A DNA stretch of 32,888 bases from a virus. Each line of letters begins with the position of its first letter. Position 1 is the stretch's first letter. The stretch is from the IMG/VR virus record IMGVR_UViG_3300022591_000040, positions 1-32,888 of that record, one strand, 5' to 3'. The position numbers and the translations under genes were made by a program. Shown one piece after another: positions 8,151 through 15,650 of the stretch. A model generated the notes under the pieces. That model had not been told where the DNA came from, did not search any database, and saw only the letters and a list, made by a program, of their open reading frames with translations.

Positions 8151-8266
8151 TTGAGTTCTCGAATTTTAGCTTTAAGTTTTATGTTTTCTGAAACTACCGT
8201 TGACCAATTAGCACTTACGAGAATGACCGCAACGCATATCCAAAATACTGCCCACGTACTTATCAT
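8138..8266 (-). CDS. Small single-pass membrane protein (42 residues)
   Basis: A 42-codon gene filling what would otherwise be a gap. It starts MISTWAVFWICVAVILVSAN, a hydrophobic stretch (residues 5 to 19) long enough for one membrane helix. A lysine/arginine-rich tail follows (NIKLKAKIRELKCRK), which by the positive-inside rule would stay in the cytoplasm. Support for coding is strong: the ATG overlaps the upstream stop as ATGA, GGAGG lies 5 to 6 bases before it, and its stop lies inside the start of the next gene. Possibilities include a holin- or spanin-like piece, a membrane anchor for the glycan enzymes, or a modulator of a host membrane protein. Confidence 0.75.
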   Translation of the reverse strand: MISTWAVFWICVAVILVSANWSTVVSENIKLKAKIRELKCRK

Positions 8267-8829
8267 TCTTTCCTCCCGACTAACGCACCGAGAAACGCAA
8301 CGGCGTTCTGAAAGTCATTCTTGTCAAACGTCTGCGATTTCTCCGTTGCAAGTCTGTATTGATATTTCTGCACTTCTGCGTTCGTAGATAAATATGATTC
8401 TATTTCTTCTTTTGTCAAAGGCACGGCAGGCGCACATACCCAATGCCACCCTTCGGGATCGGTGTCAGGATAGATGCATCCCTTTGTAGGTATGTTAATG
8501 ACAGACGGAAACCATACAATGTTCCGCACATTGTCCATCACCTTCAAATCTTGTACCAATTTCGGAGAATTGACACGAGCAAGTTCTGCAGCTGGCGAAC
8601 CTACAACCATATCACTGGTCGTGGTATATCCACAACGGACACATAGATAATGTTCTATGTATTCTTCAATCGTATATTCTCCATTCTCAATGGTATTCTC
8701 ATCCCTACGACTGATTTCCTTCTGCGTCATACACGTCCCTTCTCCATTACATATTGGACAATTCACCGCTTCTTCAATCACTTCAAACGGTTTCGCTTCC
8801 GGATTGTATTCCACTTGTCTCTGTCTCAT
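8263..8829 (-). CDS. Zinc-ribbon protein of unknown function
   Basis: A 188-residue protein with a likely zinc-binding site made by NCPICNGEGTC (about residues 23 to 33) and LCVRCGYTTTSD (about 62 to 73), two CxxC knuckles spaced as in zinc ribbons. The rest has no motif I recognise; a GWHWVCAP segment and a mostly helical C-terminus are visible. The ATG has GGAGG 9 bases upstream, and the gene overlaps the previous glycosyltransferase by 47 bases, the largest overlap in this part of the window. Binding of nucleic acid or a protein partner is plausible but unproven. Confidence 0.7.
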   Translation of the reverse strand: MRQRQVEYNPEAKPFEVIEEAVNCPICNGEGTCMTQKEISRRDENTIENGEYTIEEYIEHYLCVRCGYTTTSDMVVGSPAAELARVNSPKLVQDLKVMDNVRNIVWFPSVINIPTKGCIYPDTDPEGWHWVCAPAVPLTKEEIESYLSTNAEVQKYQYRLATEKSQTFDKNDFQNAVAFLGALVGRKE

Positions 8830-10288
8830 TTGTTTTTTCCTCCGTTGTTACTATCGGATTTTCCATCTTACCTTGCGGTATTGGACTATCGTGTTCACTC
8901 ATCGGTTCTGGAAGTTGCATACTCTTCACTTCCATTTCACTATTGAGTGTACCTATCTCTGTTTTAGTCGCTGGTGGTACTATTGGTTTCAACTTCGGAA
9001 GTTTGATTGAACCAAGTTTCGGAATTGTTGCGACTACTTCATCCGGCACTTCGAACTTTGGAAGATATTTGTCGAGTATCTTGACAAACTCTTCGTGCAT
9101 CCGATTGAATGAAAAGTTCTGTTCAGAGAACATCGCTTGTTTCAATGCGTTTTGTTTGTGTTTGTTGTAGTCTCTCCACAGCTGTGACATCACATTAGAT
9201 GCAACTTGATAGTTGATATAGAACCACGACGACTCTTCAACGATTACGTCTTTCCATACAGCTGTCGGATGGACTTTCTGTATCTGTCCCGGCAATAGCA
9301 TCGAGAACTGTTTGTTCAAAAAGTCAAGCTGTCCACTCCACGCTGGCGCGATTACGGGTTTTCGACTCAAAGATGCCTCCAACAAAGGACGACCGAATCC
9401 CTCACCCTTCGTGAATGAGATATGCGCCTTCACTTTGTTGTTATTGTAGAGACTATTCATCTCATCGTCTGTTAAATCACCGTGGATAAGATAGACACTA
9501 GGCAATGGTTTATCTGTTGCGACCATTTTCTTAATCATCGCAATGCGTCTCATACATTCATTGCGGTCTGAAATGGAATATGTACCAAGTGATGTTTTGA
9601 GAATTAACGCAGGCGGATTGGGTACGTTCTTGAATGTCTCAAGAAACACCTTTATCAATCCACTCACGTCTTTACGGTCGTGGAACAATTCACCTTGCAA
9701 CCAATGCCCAACAAATAGAAAACAGAACGACTCAGTAACCCCCTTCAATTCGGAACGTACTGAAGTTGATGTATTGCTCTCGTAATGGAATACACTCGTA
9801 TCCACACCCTCAAATAATATCTCAACTGGAACGTTGCATTTCAACTTTCCAATGGGTTGCTTTGTCCTATCATCCAACTGTGTGTAATTCGTTTTGTCGA
9901 ATACTTCCTTTGAATGTTTAGATGGAACGATAACCATATTCATTCGGTTCATTCCTTCTAGCCACACCGCAGAACAGTGTGTCGTTTCAATACCGGCAGT
10001 AATACCGATATTGTACTGTCCCATTTTCAGAAACTCATTCGGTACGGTGATGTGAACAAAGATTTCCGGTTTGCGCGGAAGTTTTGGTTCCTTCAATATA
10101 CGCTTGAAGATTTCTCTGTCCCTATCGGTGTCAAGGTTGATGTATGCCGTTTCACCCCACCGAGTTCCGAGTATCTTTATGTCATATCTGTCCATCTTGA
10201 TAAGTGAACGCACTATGTCTCTAGAGTGTTCGCCATATCCACTCCTTGTCGCAATGGCAGCTTGTACTACCAATAATGGTTTTCCCAT
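8783..10288 (-). CDS. Family 4-type GT-B glycosyltransferase with disordered tail
   Basis: A 501-residue GT-B enzyme. The N-terminal domain begins PLLVVQAAIATRSGYGEHSR, with the glycine-rich acceptor loop. The donor-binding domain holds FTKGEGFGRPLLEASLSRKP, in which Glu296 and Glu304 form the E-x7-E motif of GT4. After about residue 420 the sequence becomes a tail rich in Pro, Ser, Thr and Glu (for example PIVPPATKTE and EEKTNETETSG), probably unstructured. A TTG start 42 bases upstream is possible but lies inside the preceding small gene. The ATG at 10288 has AAAGG 8 bases before it and is preferred. Confidence 0.85.
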   Translation of the reverse strand: MGKPLLVVQAAIATRSGYGEHSRDIVRSLIKMDRYDIKILGTRWGETAYINLDTDRDREIFKRILKEPKLPRKPEIFVHITVPNEFLKMGQYNIGITAGIETTHCSAVWLEGMNRMNMVIVPSKHSKEVFDKTNYTQLDDRTKQPIGKLKCNVPVEILFEGVDTSVFHYESNTSTSVRSELKGVTESFCFLFVGHWLQGELFHDRKDVSGLIKVFLETFKNVPNPPALILKTSLGTYSISDRNECMRRIAMIKKMVATDKPLPSVYLIHGDLTDDEMNSLYNNNKVKAHISFTKGEGFGRPLLEASLSRKPVIAPAWSGQLDFLNKQFSMLLPGQIQKVHPTAVWKDVIVEESSWFYINYQVASNVMSQLWRDYNKHKQNALKQAMFSEQNFSFNRMHEEFVKILDKYLPKFEVPDEVVATIPKLGSIKLPKLKPIVPPATKTEIGTLNSEMEVKSMQLPEPMSEHDSPIPQGKMENPIVTTEEKTNETETSGIQSGSETV

Positions 10289-10293
10289 CTGTT

Positions 10294-10470
10294 TTACCTT
10301 TCGTATCGAGTATGCGATTCTTTGATACAATCAAGTATGTAATTCAAGTCACTTCGCGTTCCTTTTGTTGGATTTGTTGCATATGTATCCACCAACAATT
10401 TGGCTTGTTTTGCACACTTATTTATCTGTTTCACGCGATACGCGCTTAGCGCTGTTTCTAGTCGTCTCAT
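10294..10470 (-). CDS. Small basic protein of unknown function (58 residues)
   Basis: A 58-codon gene between two larger ones. The ATG overlaps the upstream stop by one base (TAATG), and AAAGGAG lies about 8 bases before it. The stop is 5 bases from the next gene's ATG. The product starts MRRLETALSAYRVKQINK and reads as mostly helical and basic, with two cysteines far apart and no recognisable motif. Spacing and ribosome binding site support it as a real gene, despite its small size. No function can be proposed. Confidence 0.7.
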   Translation of the reverse strand: MRRLETALSAYRVKQINKCAKQAKLLVDTYATNPTKGTRSDLNYILDCIKESHTRYER

Positions 10471-10757
10471 TATTTGTACTCCTTTTCTGGATATGATGGG
10501 TCGTTCTTGAATCCATCTTTGAGTGCCTTGATAAAATCCTCTTTCAACTTCTGTCCCAACTTCTCTCGAATCTCTTCATCTGTCACACTCGCTTGATAAT
10601 ACGCCTTCATATCTTGCGTAAGTTCCATACCAAGACCGAATGAGATTTTCTTCCGTGGTGTGAATGTTATCGGGTCGAAAATCTGCGGAGATGCGTAGAA
10701 CACAAAATCTCCGACTAGTACAACACGACCATCATCTTTCAATTCTACGTCTACCAT
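10470..10757 (-). CDS. Unknown protein (95 residues)
   Basis: A small acidic-to-neutral protein. The first half is beta-rich (VDVELKDDGRVVLVGDFVFY) and the second half helical and charged (TDEEIREKLGQKLKEDFIKAL). A longer frame opens with an ATG at 10787 inside the previous gene. The ATG at 10757 has a near-perfect AAGGAGG 6 bases upstream and is clearly better. I recognise no family. It lies in a run of unknown genes between two GT4-type glycosyltransferases. Confidence 0.7.
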   Translation of the reverse strand: MVDVELKDDGRVVLVGDFVFYASPQIFDPITFTPRKKISFGLGMELTQDMKAYYQASVTDEEIREKLGQKLKEDFIKALKDGFKNDPSYPEKEYK

Positions 10758-10767
10758 ATTCGCCTCC

Positions 10768-11598
10768 TTAATGTAATGCAGTTGCATTGATTGACGCCAT
10801 CACCGAAGCATTGAGTGCAGTTCTGACCGCAGTACTCAAACCATCATCCTCTTCTTCATCGTCTGTCGGTAATGTAATCGCATCCATTGCGGCTTGTATA
10901 CGTTCTTGTTTATCCATACGTTTCAATGCGTCCCGTATGACCGCCATATTCTCGTCTTGTTTCAGTTCCTCAATTGCATTGTCGAAATCCTTCTGCAAGT
11001 TCAAGGTAACTGCGGCAAGTTTTCTGATTGTATACTTACGCACTGGCCAGTCACGTTTTTCTTTCGCGTAATCCTCTTCCTCTTTGATTGCGTCATTCGC
11101 TTTTGTAATATCATCCCTTATATCTTCAGGAACCGTTGTGATACCTGCGCGATATGCAACGCCCGTCTCTTCAAACGGATCAGAATACTCAGGTGGAATC
11201 GGTACGTGTTTATATACGTTAATGTATTTGTCCAGCAACTTCGTCAAGAACGTAGGTCTATGACTCTCGTTATACGTTGTGTGCCATAGGTGGGGTATGT
11301 ACTCTCCCACTACCAGACGCATCTGTTGTTCATCTTGCAACTTCGTAACCCATTTCTGGATACGATTTGGTTCTTTCTCTTTTGGTAACGCAAGTCGGAA
11401 CGCACCGCTTTCGTGTCTCACAAACTGCGGCACGGCATATGGATACTCAAGAGGTAATCCCAAAAATGCATTACGTTGTGCATCTTGAAGCGTCTTTTCG
11501 TGTCTCTCCACAAGTCTAGACCCTTTAAGATATAGACGTGCGGCTCGTTCATACCGTGTCTTAAGACGGTAGTACTTCCATATTGATCTGATACTCAT
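10768..11598 (-). CDS. Unknown helical protein (276 residues)
   Basis: A 276-residue protein, mostly charged and helix-forming. The first 70 residues are rich in Arg, Tyr and Leu (IWKYYRLKTRYERAARLY). A middle region carries EEEDYAKEKRDWPVRKYTIRK. A run of acidic residues (DDEEEDDG, about residue 248 to 255) precedes a short alanine-rich C-terminus. No catalytic, zinc or membrane motif is visible. The ATG has GGAG 7 bases upstream. The protein could bind nucleic acid or take part in particle assembly, but nothing in the sequence shows which. Confidence 0.7.
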   Translation of the reverse strand: MSIRSIWKYYRLKTRYERAARLYLKGSRLVERHEKTLQDAQRNAFLGLPLEYPYAVPQFVRHESGAFRLALPKEKEPNRIQKWVTKLQDEQQMRLVVGEYIPHLWHTTYNESHRPTFLTKLLDKYINVYKHVPIPPEYSDPFEETGVAYRAGITTVPEDIRDDITKANDAIKEEEDYAKEKRDWPVRKYTIRKLAAVTLNLQKDFDNAIEELKQDENMAVIRDALKRMDKQERIQAAMDAITLPTDDEEEDDGLSTAVRTALNASVMASINATALH

Positions 11599-11610
11599 TG
11601 TTATTCTCCG

Positions 11611-12027
11611 TTAGGTTGTTTCCACGGACTTCACTGTTGAAGGGTCAACGAGAGAATCAGAATCTTGTTTCAAAGGACGTTTCGCAAGGACGCGAACAAA
11701 CCCACTTCGTTCCTCACCTTCCTTGATTGCGTTCTTATCCTTACTATCTTTGAAACGTTTCTTCGGCTTGAAATCAGGCGGGAACGTTTTCTTACGAAAT
11801 TCTGCAAGTTCCTTTTCGTAGTTCGGACCTGCCTGACGTTTGCGGTTTTCAATCAATTTCTGGTTATGTTCCGCATATTGTGCTTCAGAAATGAATCCGG
11901 CATTTATTGCGTTCTGCATCGAAGCAATCCTTGCGTTCGTATACTGCAAATTCTCTTCAAGACGCATCTTGCGAGCAATTTCGTGATACAAACACCATTT
12001 TGTCCATAGATAAGCTAGTAATCTCAT
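11611..12027 (-). CDS. Unknown basic helical protein (138 residues)
   Basis: A 138-residue protein with a tryptophan- and tyrosine-containing N-terminal helix (LLAYLWTKWCLYHEIARK). An Asn/Gln/Glu-rich helical stretch follows, then a lysine-rich segment (FPPDFKPKKRFKDSKDKN) and a polar Ser/Thr/Asp tail that is probably disordered. I recognise no domain. It follows the GT4 gene at 12030 with 2 bases between stop and ATG, and AAGG lies 7 bases before the ATG. In composition it resembles its downstream neighbour, so both may belong to one functional unit. Confidence 0.7.
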   Translation of the reverse strand: MRLLAYLWTKWCLYHEIARKMRLEENLQYTNARIASMQNAINAGFISEAQYAEHNQKLIENRKRQAGPNYEKELAEFRKKTFPPDFKPKKRFKDSKDKNAIKEGEERSGFVRVLAKRPLKQDSDSLVDPSTVKSVETT

Positions 12028-12029
12028 TG

Positions 12030-13544
12030 TTATACCTTATATAGTGTGAATTGTTTCCGTGGTTTGAAATTCGCAAACGCAGTATCCATACCTTCCATAA
12101 ACCTTCTTGCCATTTCATCAGCAGACATACCGACTGATGGAGTGAGCAAGTATTCGCGACCGAGAAGGCCAACTCGTTTTCGTTCGTCCCTTCCCATATC
12201 GTAGTACTCTCGTATGAGAGTTGCAACATCTTGCCACCGACACCTATCATCATAAATGTACGGCGTTGGTACTGATCCTTGGAGCGATAATGTAGCTGGG
12301 AAAATGGGTTTGCACCATTCTCCGTGTTTCGTGTAACGTCCATCGTGATTAGAACCCCACTCTTTATTGAAGTCTTCGATGGTCACTAACGAGCCATCTT
12401 CCTTCATAAACCCACATTGATCTTGTAACCCACCGGTCACATTCACAATGATTGGTGTCCCGGCCATCAGGGACTCCGCAGTACCTAAACCAAATCCTTC
12501 ATTCGAAGAAAGGTTAATGGTAACGTCTGCAAGGTTAAAGATAAGGTTCATAAACCGTGGTTCAATACGTTTATCGGAAATCGCAATTTTGTGTTTGATT
12601 TCCATATCATCAATTACAGCTTGAAGGTTTGTTCCTGCTTCATCCACAACTGCGGTATGCATCATCAACAAACACTTCGCCGCCTTCTCTGGCGGTAGTT
12701 CATTACAAAACTTATTGTACGCAAGGATAACATCGGAAGTCATTTTCCTTCGCACATTTCTATTGACATACAAAAGGACAAACTCAGGAACGAAATCCTT
12801 CAACATCATCTTCTTCAATTCTTGAAGTAAGGTATAGTCGGACTTCAATGCCGTTTCTTGAATGTCTACCAGCGCCCCCTTTTCATCCTTCTCTTTGTGC
12901 GATTTACCTGTAAAGACTTTCTGCATCTTTCCTGGATTCTGTTCCGTGACAGGATAGAAAATCCTTGTAGGGATTCCGTGAGGAATATACTGCACTTGGT
13001 CAGGCCTTGGTGGATACTTCGTCCATACGTGTTTCACAATGTTGTATGTCTGTTTGGATATACAACTAATCCAATCACACGACTCGTAGTATCCTTCATT
13101 GTATTTTGGAAACGGCATATCATCCCATACGTGGTAAAACAGCATAGGCATTTTCTGACGGAGTTCGTGTTCGTGGTTGAATAACCATCCCCAAAACCGA
13201 GGGTCGGTATAGGGCATAATCGCATCTATTTTCTCTGTGTCAATAAGGTAGCGAACAAAATCAATGTTTCCATACCCATTGAAAGGATAGATGATAATAC
13301 TGGCATCGTCCAATCCCATTTCTTCATTGACGGCCTGAGAAATGTCAACTCGTTTGTTGACTTCCGGGTGGTTGATTGCACCACCTATCTGTACCCAGTT
13401 GTAATGATGCGCGGTGTTGACTACAATCTCACGTGACATTGTGCCAATACCACTACTCATTCGTAGGTCGTCTGACAATAATAGGATTTTCTTACGTTGG
13501 TCTTTCGGTATGTAAGGGAACCCATTGATTAACTTCTCTTCCAT
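12030..13544 (-). CDS. Family 4-type GT-B glycosyltransferase
   Basis: A 504-residue GT-B enzyme. The N-terminal domain starts KKILLLSDDLRMSSGIGTMS, with a glycine-rich loop at residues 30 to 35. The donor domain contains LSSNEGFGLGTAESLMAGTP, in which Glu349 and Glu357 form the GT4 E-x7-E motif, and Arg/Lys residues around 262 to 267 (NRNVRRK) are at the usual phosphate-binding position. The gene follows one of the two gaps longer than 50 bases and has AGGAAGG about 7 bases before its ATG. It may therefore begin a transcription unit for the left-hand sugar genes. Confidence 0.85.
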   Translation of the reverse strand: MEEKLINGFPYIPKDQRKKILLLSDDLRMSSGIGTMSREIVVNTAHHYNWVQIGGAINHPEVNKRVDISQAVNEEMGLDDASIIIYPFNGYGNIDFVRYLIDTEKIDAIMPYTDPRFWGWLFNHEHELRQKMPMLFYHVWDDMPFPKYNEGYYESCDWISCISKQTYNIVKHVWTKYPPRPDQVQYIPHGIPTRIFYPVTEQNPGKMQKVFTGKSHKEKDEKGALVDIQETALKSDYTLLQELKKMMLKDFVPEFVLLYVNRNVRRKMTSDVILAYNKFCNELPPEKAAKCLLMMHTAVVDEAGTNLQAVIDDMEIKHKIAISDKRIEPRFMNLIFNLADVTINLSSNEGFGLGTAESLMAGTPIIVNVTGGLQDQCGFMKEDGSLVTIEDFNKEWGSNHDGRYTKHGEWCKPIFPATLSLQGSVPTPYIYDDRCRWQDVATLIREYYDMGRDERKRVGLLGREYLLTPSVGMSADEMARRFMEGMDTAFANFKPRKQFTLYKV

Positions 13545-13558
13545 AACATTCCTTCCTT

Positions 13559-13573
13559 TTACGTTACCTTCAT
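13559..13573 (-). other. Possible four-codon leader ORF before the GT4 gene
   Basis: ATG AAG GTA ACG TAA, encoding MKVT, with AAAGG 7 bases before its ATG. The hexamer GGTAAC occurs twice here, once in the spacer before the ATG and once inside the mini-ORF. It ends 14 bases before the real ATG of the glycosyltransferase. It may be a translated leader that affects loading of ribosomes on the GT4 gene, or a chance arrangement. Confidence 0.25.
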
Positions 13574-13585
13574 TTTGTTACCTTT

Positions 13586-13591
13586 AGTATA
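13586..13591 (-). promoter_or_regulatory. Candidate -10 element before the GT4 gene
   Basis: TATACT on the minus strand inside the 59-base gap. It sits in the octamer TTATACTA, which is also present in the candidate promoter at 28649 to 28676. No convincing -35 hexamer lies 16 to 18 bases upstream. A second TATAAT-like sequence overlaps the stop of the preceding gene. The position before a gene cluster is the main support. Confidence 0.3.
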
Positions 13592-13603
13592 AGTATTGTG
13601 GGA

Positions 13604-13996
13604 TTATACAAAAGGTTCAAATATTCGACCTTTGGGAAGTTCTATAGCATCCCCAGCCTTGATTTTGATAACTTTTTCATAGGATTTTCCTTCATCATCA
13701 GGAAATATGGACTTCAAAAGCACCACGGGTTTCTTCAACGCTAGCGCGGCTCCCAAATCAAAGTGTGAACCTTTCGACTCCTTGTTCCATATGATATACA
13801 CAACGTCACACTCGCGGATTGCTCGCAGTTCCGTTTCTACAATGTTCAATCCTGTGGGATCATTCTCTTGTTCAACGTCACGTTGCGGATAGAATACGGT
13901 GTGTCCCTCTGATTCGAACTTCTCCACATAGTATTTCGCTGTATCGGTTGTGTACTCTGTCGCCATACGGACAGGACAAATGAGATATATTTTCAT
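13604..13996 (-). CDS. Nucleoside 2-deoxyribosyltransferase-like protein (second of two)
   Basis: A 130-residue single Rossmann-like domain. It starts with MKIYLICPVR, the usual first strand and loop of the nucleoside 2-deoxyribosyltransferase superfamily. ECDVVYIIWN and KGSHFDLGAALALKKPVVLL follow, corresponding to the strand, the G-S-x-F-D/E-x-G-A motif and the last strand of this fold. In true deoxyribosyltransferases a glutamate in that motif is the nucleophile; here the corresponding acid appears to be an aspartate. The function may therefore be another N-glycosidic reaction or nucleotide binding. The start overlaps the dCMP deaminase stop as ATGA. Confidence 0.65.
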   Translation of the reverse strand: MKIYLICPVRMATEYTTDTAKYYVEKFESEGHTVFYPQRDVEQENDPTGLNIVETELRAIRECDVVYIIWNKESKGSHFDLGAALALKKPVVLLKSIFPDDEGKSYEKVIKIKAGDAIELPKGRIFEPFV

Positions 13997-14496
13997 ACGT
14001 CTGCAATCCTTTCTTCTCTTGTGAACCAACTACCACCATCGGGTTCCTTGTCTAGAATCTCAACATCTACTCCACCTTCTTGAAGTATTTGTCTTGCTAT
14101 AACAAAATCCTCTGCCCATCGTGCGTCCGCATCGCTATCTCCCTTGTACTTGCGTCCGTCAATGATTACGGCTTTGATTCCACTCTGTACTATTGCGCGA
14201 GCGCAATCCGAACAAGGATGCCACGCAGTATACATACTGCACCATCCAGTCGGTGTTCCGTGAAGTGCAGCTGCGAAGATTGCATTTCTCTCGGCGTGTT
14301 CCATCCACTTATACTTCTCTGGGCGAACATACCTTGATTCAATTGTGTCGTCTACTCCACGCGGAAATCCGTTGTAACCAACTGAACGGACATTATGTTC
14401 ATCGTCTACTATAACCGCACCGGTTTTTGTTGAGGGGTCACGTGACCACGATGCAACCAAATCAACCATTGCGAAAAACTTTTCATTCCAATTCAT
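13993..14496 (-). CDS. dCMP deaminase
   Basis: A 167-residue zinc-dependent deaminase that converts dCMP to dUMP, supplying thymidylate synthesis. The zinc site and proton shuttle are plain: HAERNAIF (His67, Glu69) and HPCSDCARAI (Cys95, Cys98). The early WSRDPSTKTGAVIV and VGYNGFPRGVDD segments are typical of dCMP deaminases, including that of phage T4. A longer frame begins inside the previous gene. The ATG at 14496 has AAGGA 6 bases before it and starts 2 bases from the previous stop. With the RNR, dNMP kinase and MazG-like proteins it belongs to the phage's nucleotide pathway. Confidence 0.9.
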   Translation of the reverse strand: MNWNEKFFAMVDLVASWSRDPSTKTGAVIVDDEHNVRSVGYNGFPRGVDDTIESRYVRPEKYKWMEHAERNAIFAAALHGTPTGWCSMYTAWHPCSDCARAIVQSGIKAVIIDGRKYKGDSDADARWAEDFVIARQILQEGGVDVEILDKEPDGGSWFTREERIADV

Positions 14497-14497
14497 A

Positions 14498-14758
14498 TTA
14501 TTCCTTTTCTTCTGGTGGAAGTTTGACATTGTGAAATTCAATTTCTGGTAGTTCTACCTTCAACAACTTTGCTGAAATTCCGTATGCATTAAGCATCATA
14601 CGTGTAGAAAACAAAAGGAACCAAATTGTTTTCTGTTCATCTGTCAAGTCGTGCAGACGCATTGTGTAATTTTGTTCCATTGCGTCAATACCATCTTGGC
14701 TTGGCACACATTTAGTAACTGCACCTTGCATCATCAAAACCAGTTTCTCTCTATCCAT
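14498..14758 (-). CDS. Unknown protein (86 residues)
   Basis: A small protein with two helical stretches. HDLTDEQKTIWFLLFSTRMML (split over residues 36 to 56) is moderately hydrophobic and could be a buried helix, but its charged start argues against a membrane span. The C-terminal KVELPEIEFHNVKLPPEEKE is extended and acidic. I recognise no family. The ATG has GAGGG 6 bases upstream. It lies between a deoxyribosyltransferase-like gene and dCMP deaminase, which hints at, but does not show, a link to nucleotide metabolism. Confidence 0.65.
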   Translation of the reverse strand: MDREKLVLMMQGAVTKCVPSQDGIDAMEQNYTMRLHDLTDEQKTIWFLLFSTRMMLNAYGISAKLLKVELPEIEFHNVKLPPEEKE

Positions 14759-14765
14759 ATTACCC

Positions 14766-15230
14766 TCACATTGTTGTTAAGAGTGCCTTGACTATATGGA
14801 TTCCCACTTCAATAGAATCAACAATGTATCCAGCACATTCATTCAACATTGAGTGCTGATGAATGTTATCGGGTTCCATCACAACGACGATTGGTTTGCC
14901 TGAATTGTCCGCCCACGCAATCTCTAAGACAGTACCGATTGATACTTTCTTTGCACCGAGGAAATTCACAAAAAGAACATCACACCTTGTCGCGTCCCAT
15001 CTGTCGCGTGTGATGATTCCTTTGGGAGTAGACAATGGAGAGATTTCCTTTGAATAGGAATCTGCAATGTGTCCGTTCTGTCCGTCAAGGTGAGAGAGAT
15101 ATGTCTTTGCACGTAACGGAGAGTAACACGTGATACCGACTTCTTTCAAGTCCGCCTTCACTTTCTCTCTCCAATCTGTCGCTTCACCCCACGAAAGACC
15201 TGTTATTGGGCCTGCAAGATACACTTTCAT
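14766..15230 (-). CDS. Nucleoside 2-deoxyribosyltransferase-like protein (first of two)
   Basis: A 154-residue protein of the nucleoside 2-deoxyribosyltransferase superfamily. It opens MKVYLAGPITGLSWGEATDW, the classic A-G-P first loop. A middle RDRWDATRCDVLFVNF strand follows, then KVSIGTVLEIAWA with the glutamate of the S-x-G-T-x-x-E active-site motif, then KPIVVVME. Family members cleave or transfer the N-glycosidic bond of deoxynucleosides or nucleotides. In a phage this could salvage bases or change the nucleotide pool. AAAGGG lies 6 bases before the ATG. Confidence 0.75.
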   Translation of the reverse strand: MKVYLAGPITGLSWGEATDWREKVKADLKEVGITCYSPLRAKTYLSHLDGQNGHIADSYSKEISPLSTPKGIITRDRWDATRCDVLFVNFLGAKKVSIGTVLEIAWADNSGKPIVVVMEPDNIHQHSMLNECAGYIVDSIEVGIHIVKALLTTM

Positions 15231-15231
15231 T

Positions 15232-15426
15232 TTATTCCCTTTCGTTTATGTAAAATTCTTGCGCTTGTACACTCATATCGAACACGACTTCTGCTGCATC
15301 TGTCATCATCTCAACAAGGCAATCAGGATAATATGCTTCATTTGGAATCATATCATCATCTTGACAATTATCTTCGATGAACTTATTTATTGCAGCTTCC
15401 AACTTTGCTTTGTATTTTGCTTTCAT
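15232..15426 (-). CDS. Unknown small acidic protein (64 residues)
   Basis: A 64-residue protein beginning MKAKYKAKLEAAINKFIEDN. The remainder is acidic (CQDDDMIPNEAYYPDC, then DAAEVVFDMSV). A TTG nine codons upstream is an alternative start, but it lies inside the preceding gene. The ATG at 15426 has AAAGGG about 7 bases before it. No motif or family is recognised; the two cysteines are too far apart for a knuckle. It is probably a two-helix protein. Confidence 0.6.
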   Translation of the reverse strand: MKAKYKAKLEAAINKFIEDNCQDDDMIPNEAYYPDCLVEMMTDAAEVVFDMSVQAQEFYINERE

Positions 15427-15439
15427 TCTCGTCCCTTTC

Positions 15440-15643
15440 TTATAGATCGCCAAAAGTTATGTTGCGTTTTTCGACTTTCCAAAAATTACTCCACGCGGAA
15501 TCTCTTTGGTCGTTCAGTCGGTTTGCTTCGTCCCACGCATCTTGTTCACTCATATAGACTGTTGGTCCTACACCTACCAATATATCAACTTTCCAATATC
15601 CTTCTTGGTGAAATTCAAGTAGTAAATACACATATGGTTCCAT
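15440..15643 (-). CDS. Unknown small protein (67 residues)
   Basis: A 67-residue protein. It starts MEPYVYLLLEFHQEGYWKVD, a beta-rich opening. SEQDAWDEANRLND then reads as a helix, and it ends WSNFWKVEKRNITFGDL. Beta strand, helix, beta strand with many aromatic residues is a common layout of small phage accessory proteins. I do not recognise the family. GAGG lies about 6 bases before the ATG. Confidence 0.6.
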   Translation of the reverse strand: MEPYVYLLLEFHQEGYWKVDILVGVGPTVYMSEQDAWDEANRLNDQRDSAWSNFWKVEKRNITFGDL

Positions 15644-15650
15644 ATGATCC

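Noticed and set aside
8657-9170. Long open frames on the plus strand opposite the GT4 gene and elsewhere
   Set aside because: They lie opposite well-supported minus-strand genes, lack good ribosome binding sites and give low-complexity or cysteine/phenylalanine-rich proteins without motifs.
13545-13603. Rho-independent terminator in the gap before the GT4 gene
   Set aside because: No GC-rich stem followed by a T run is visible on the minus strand.
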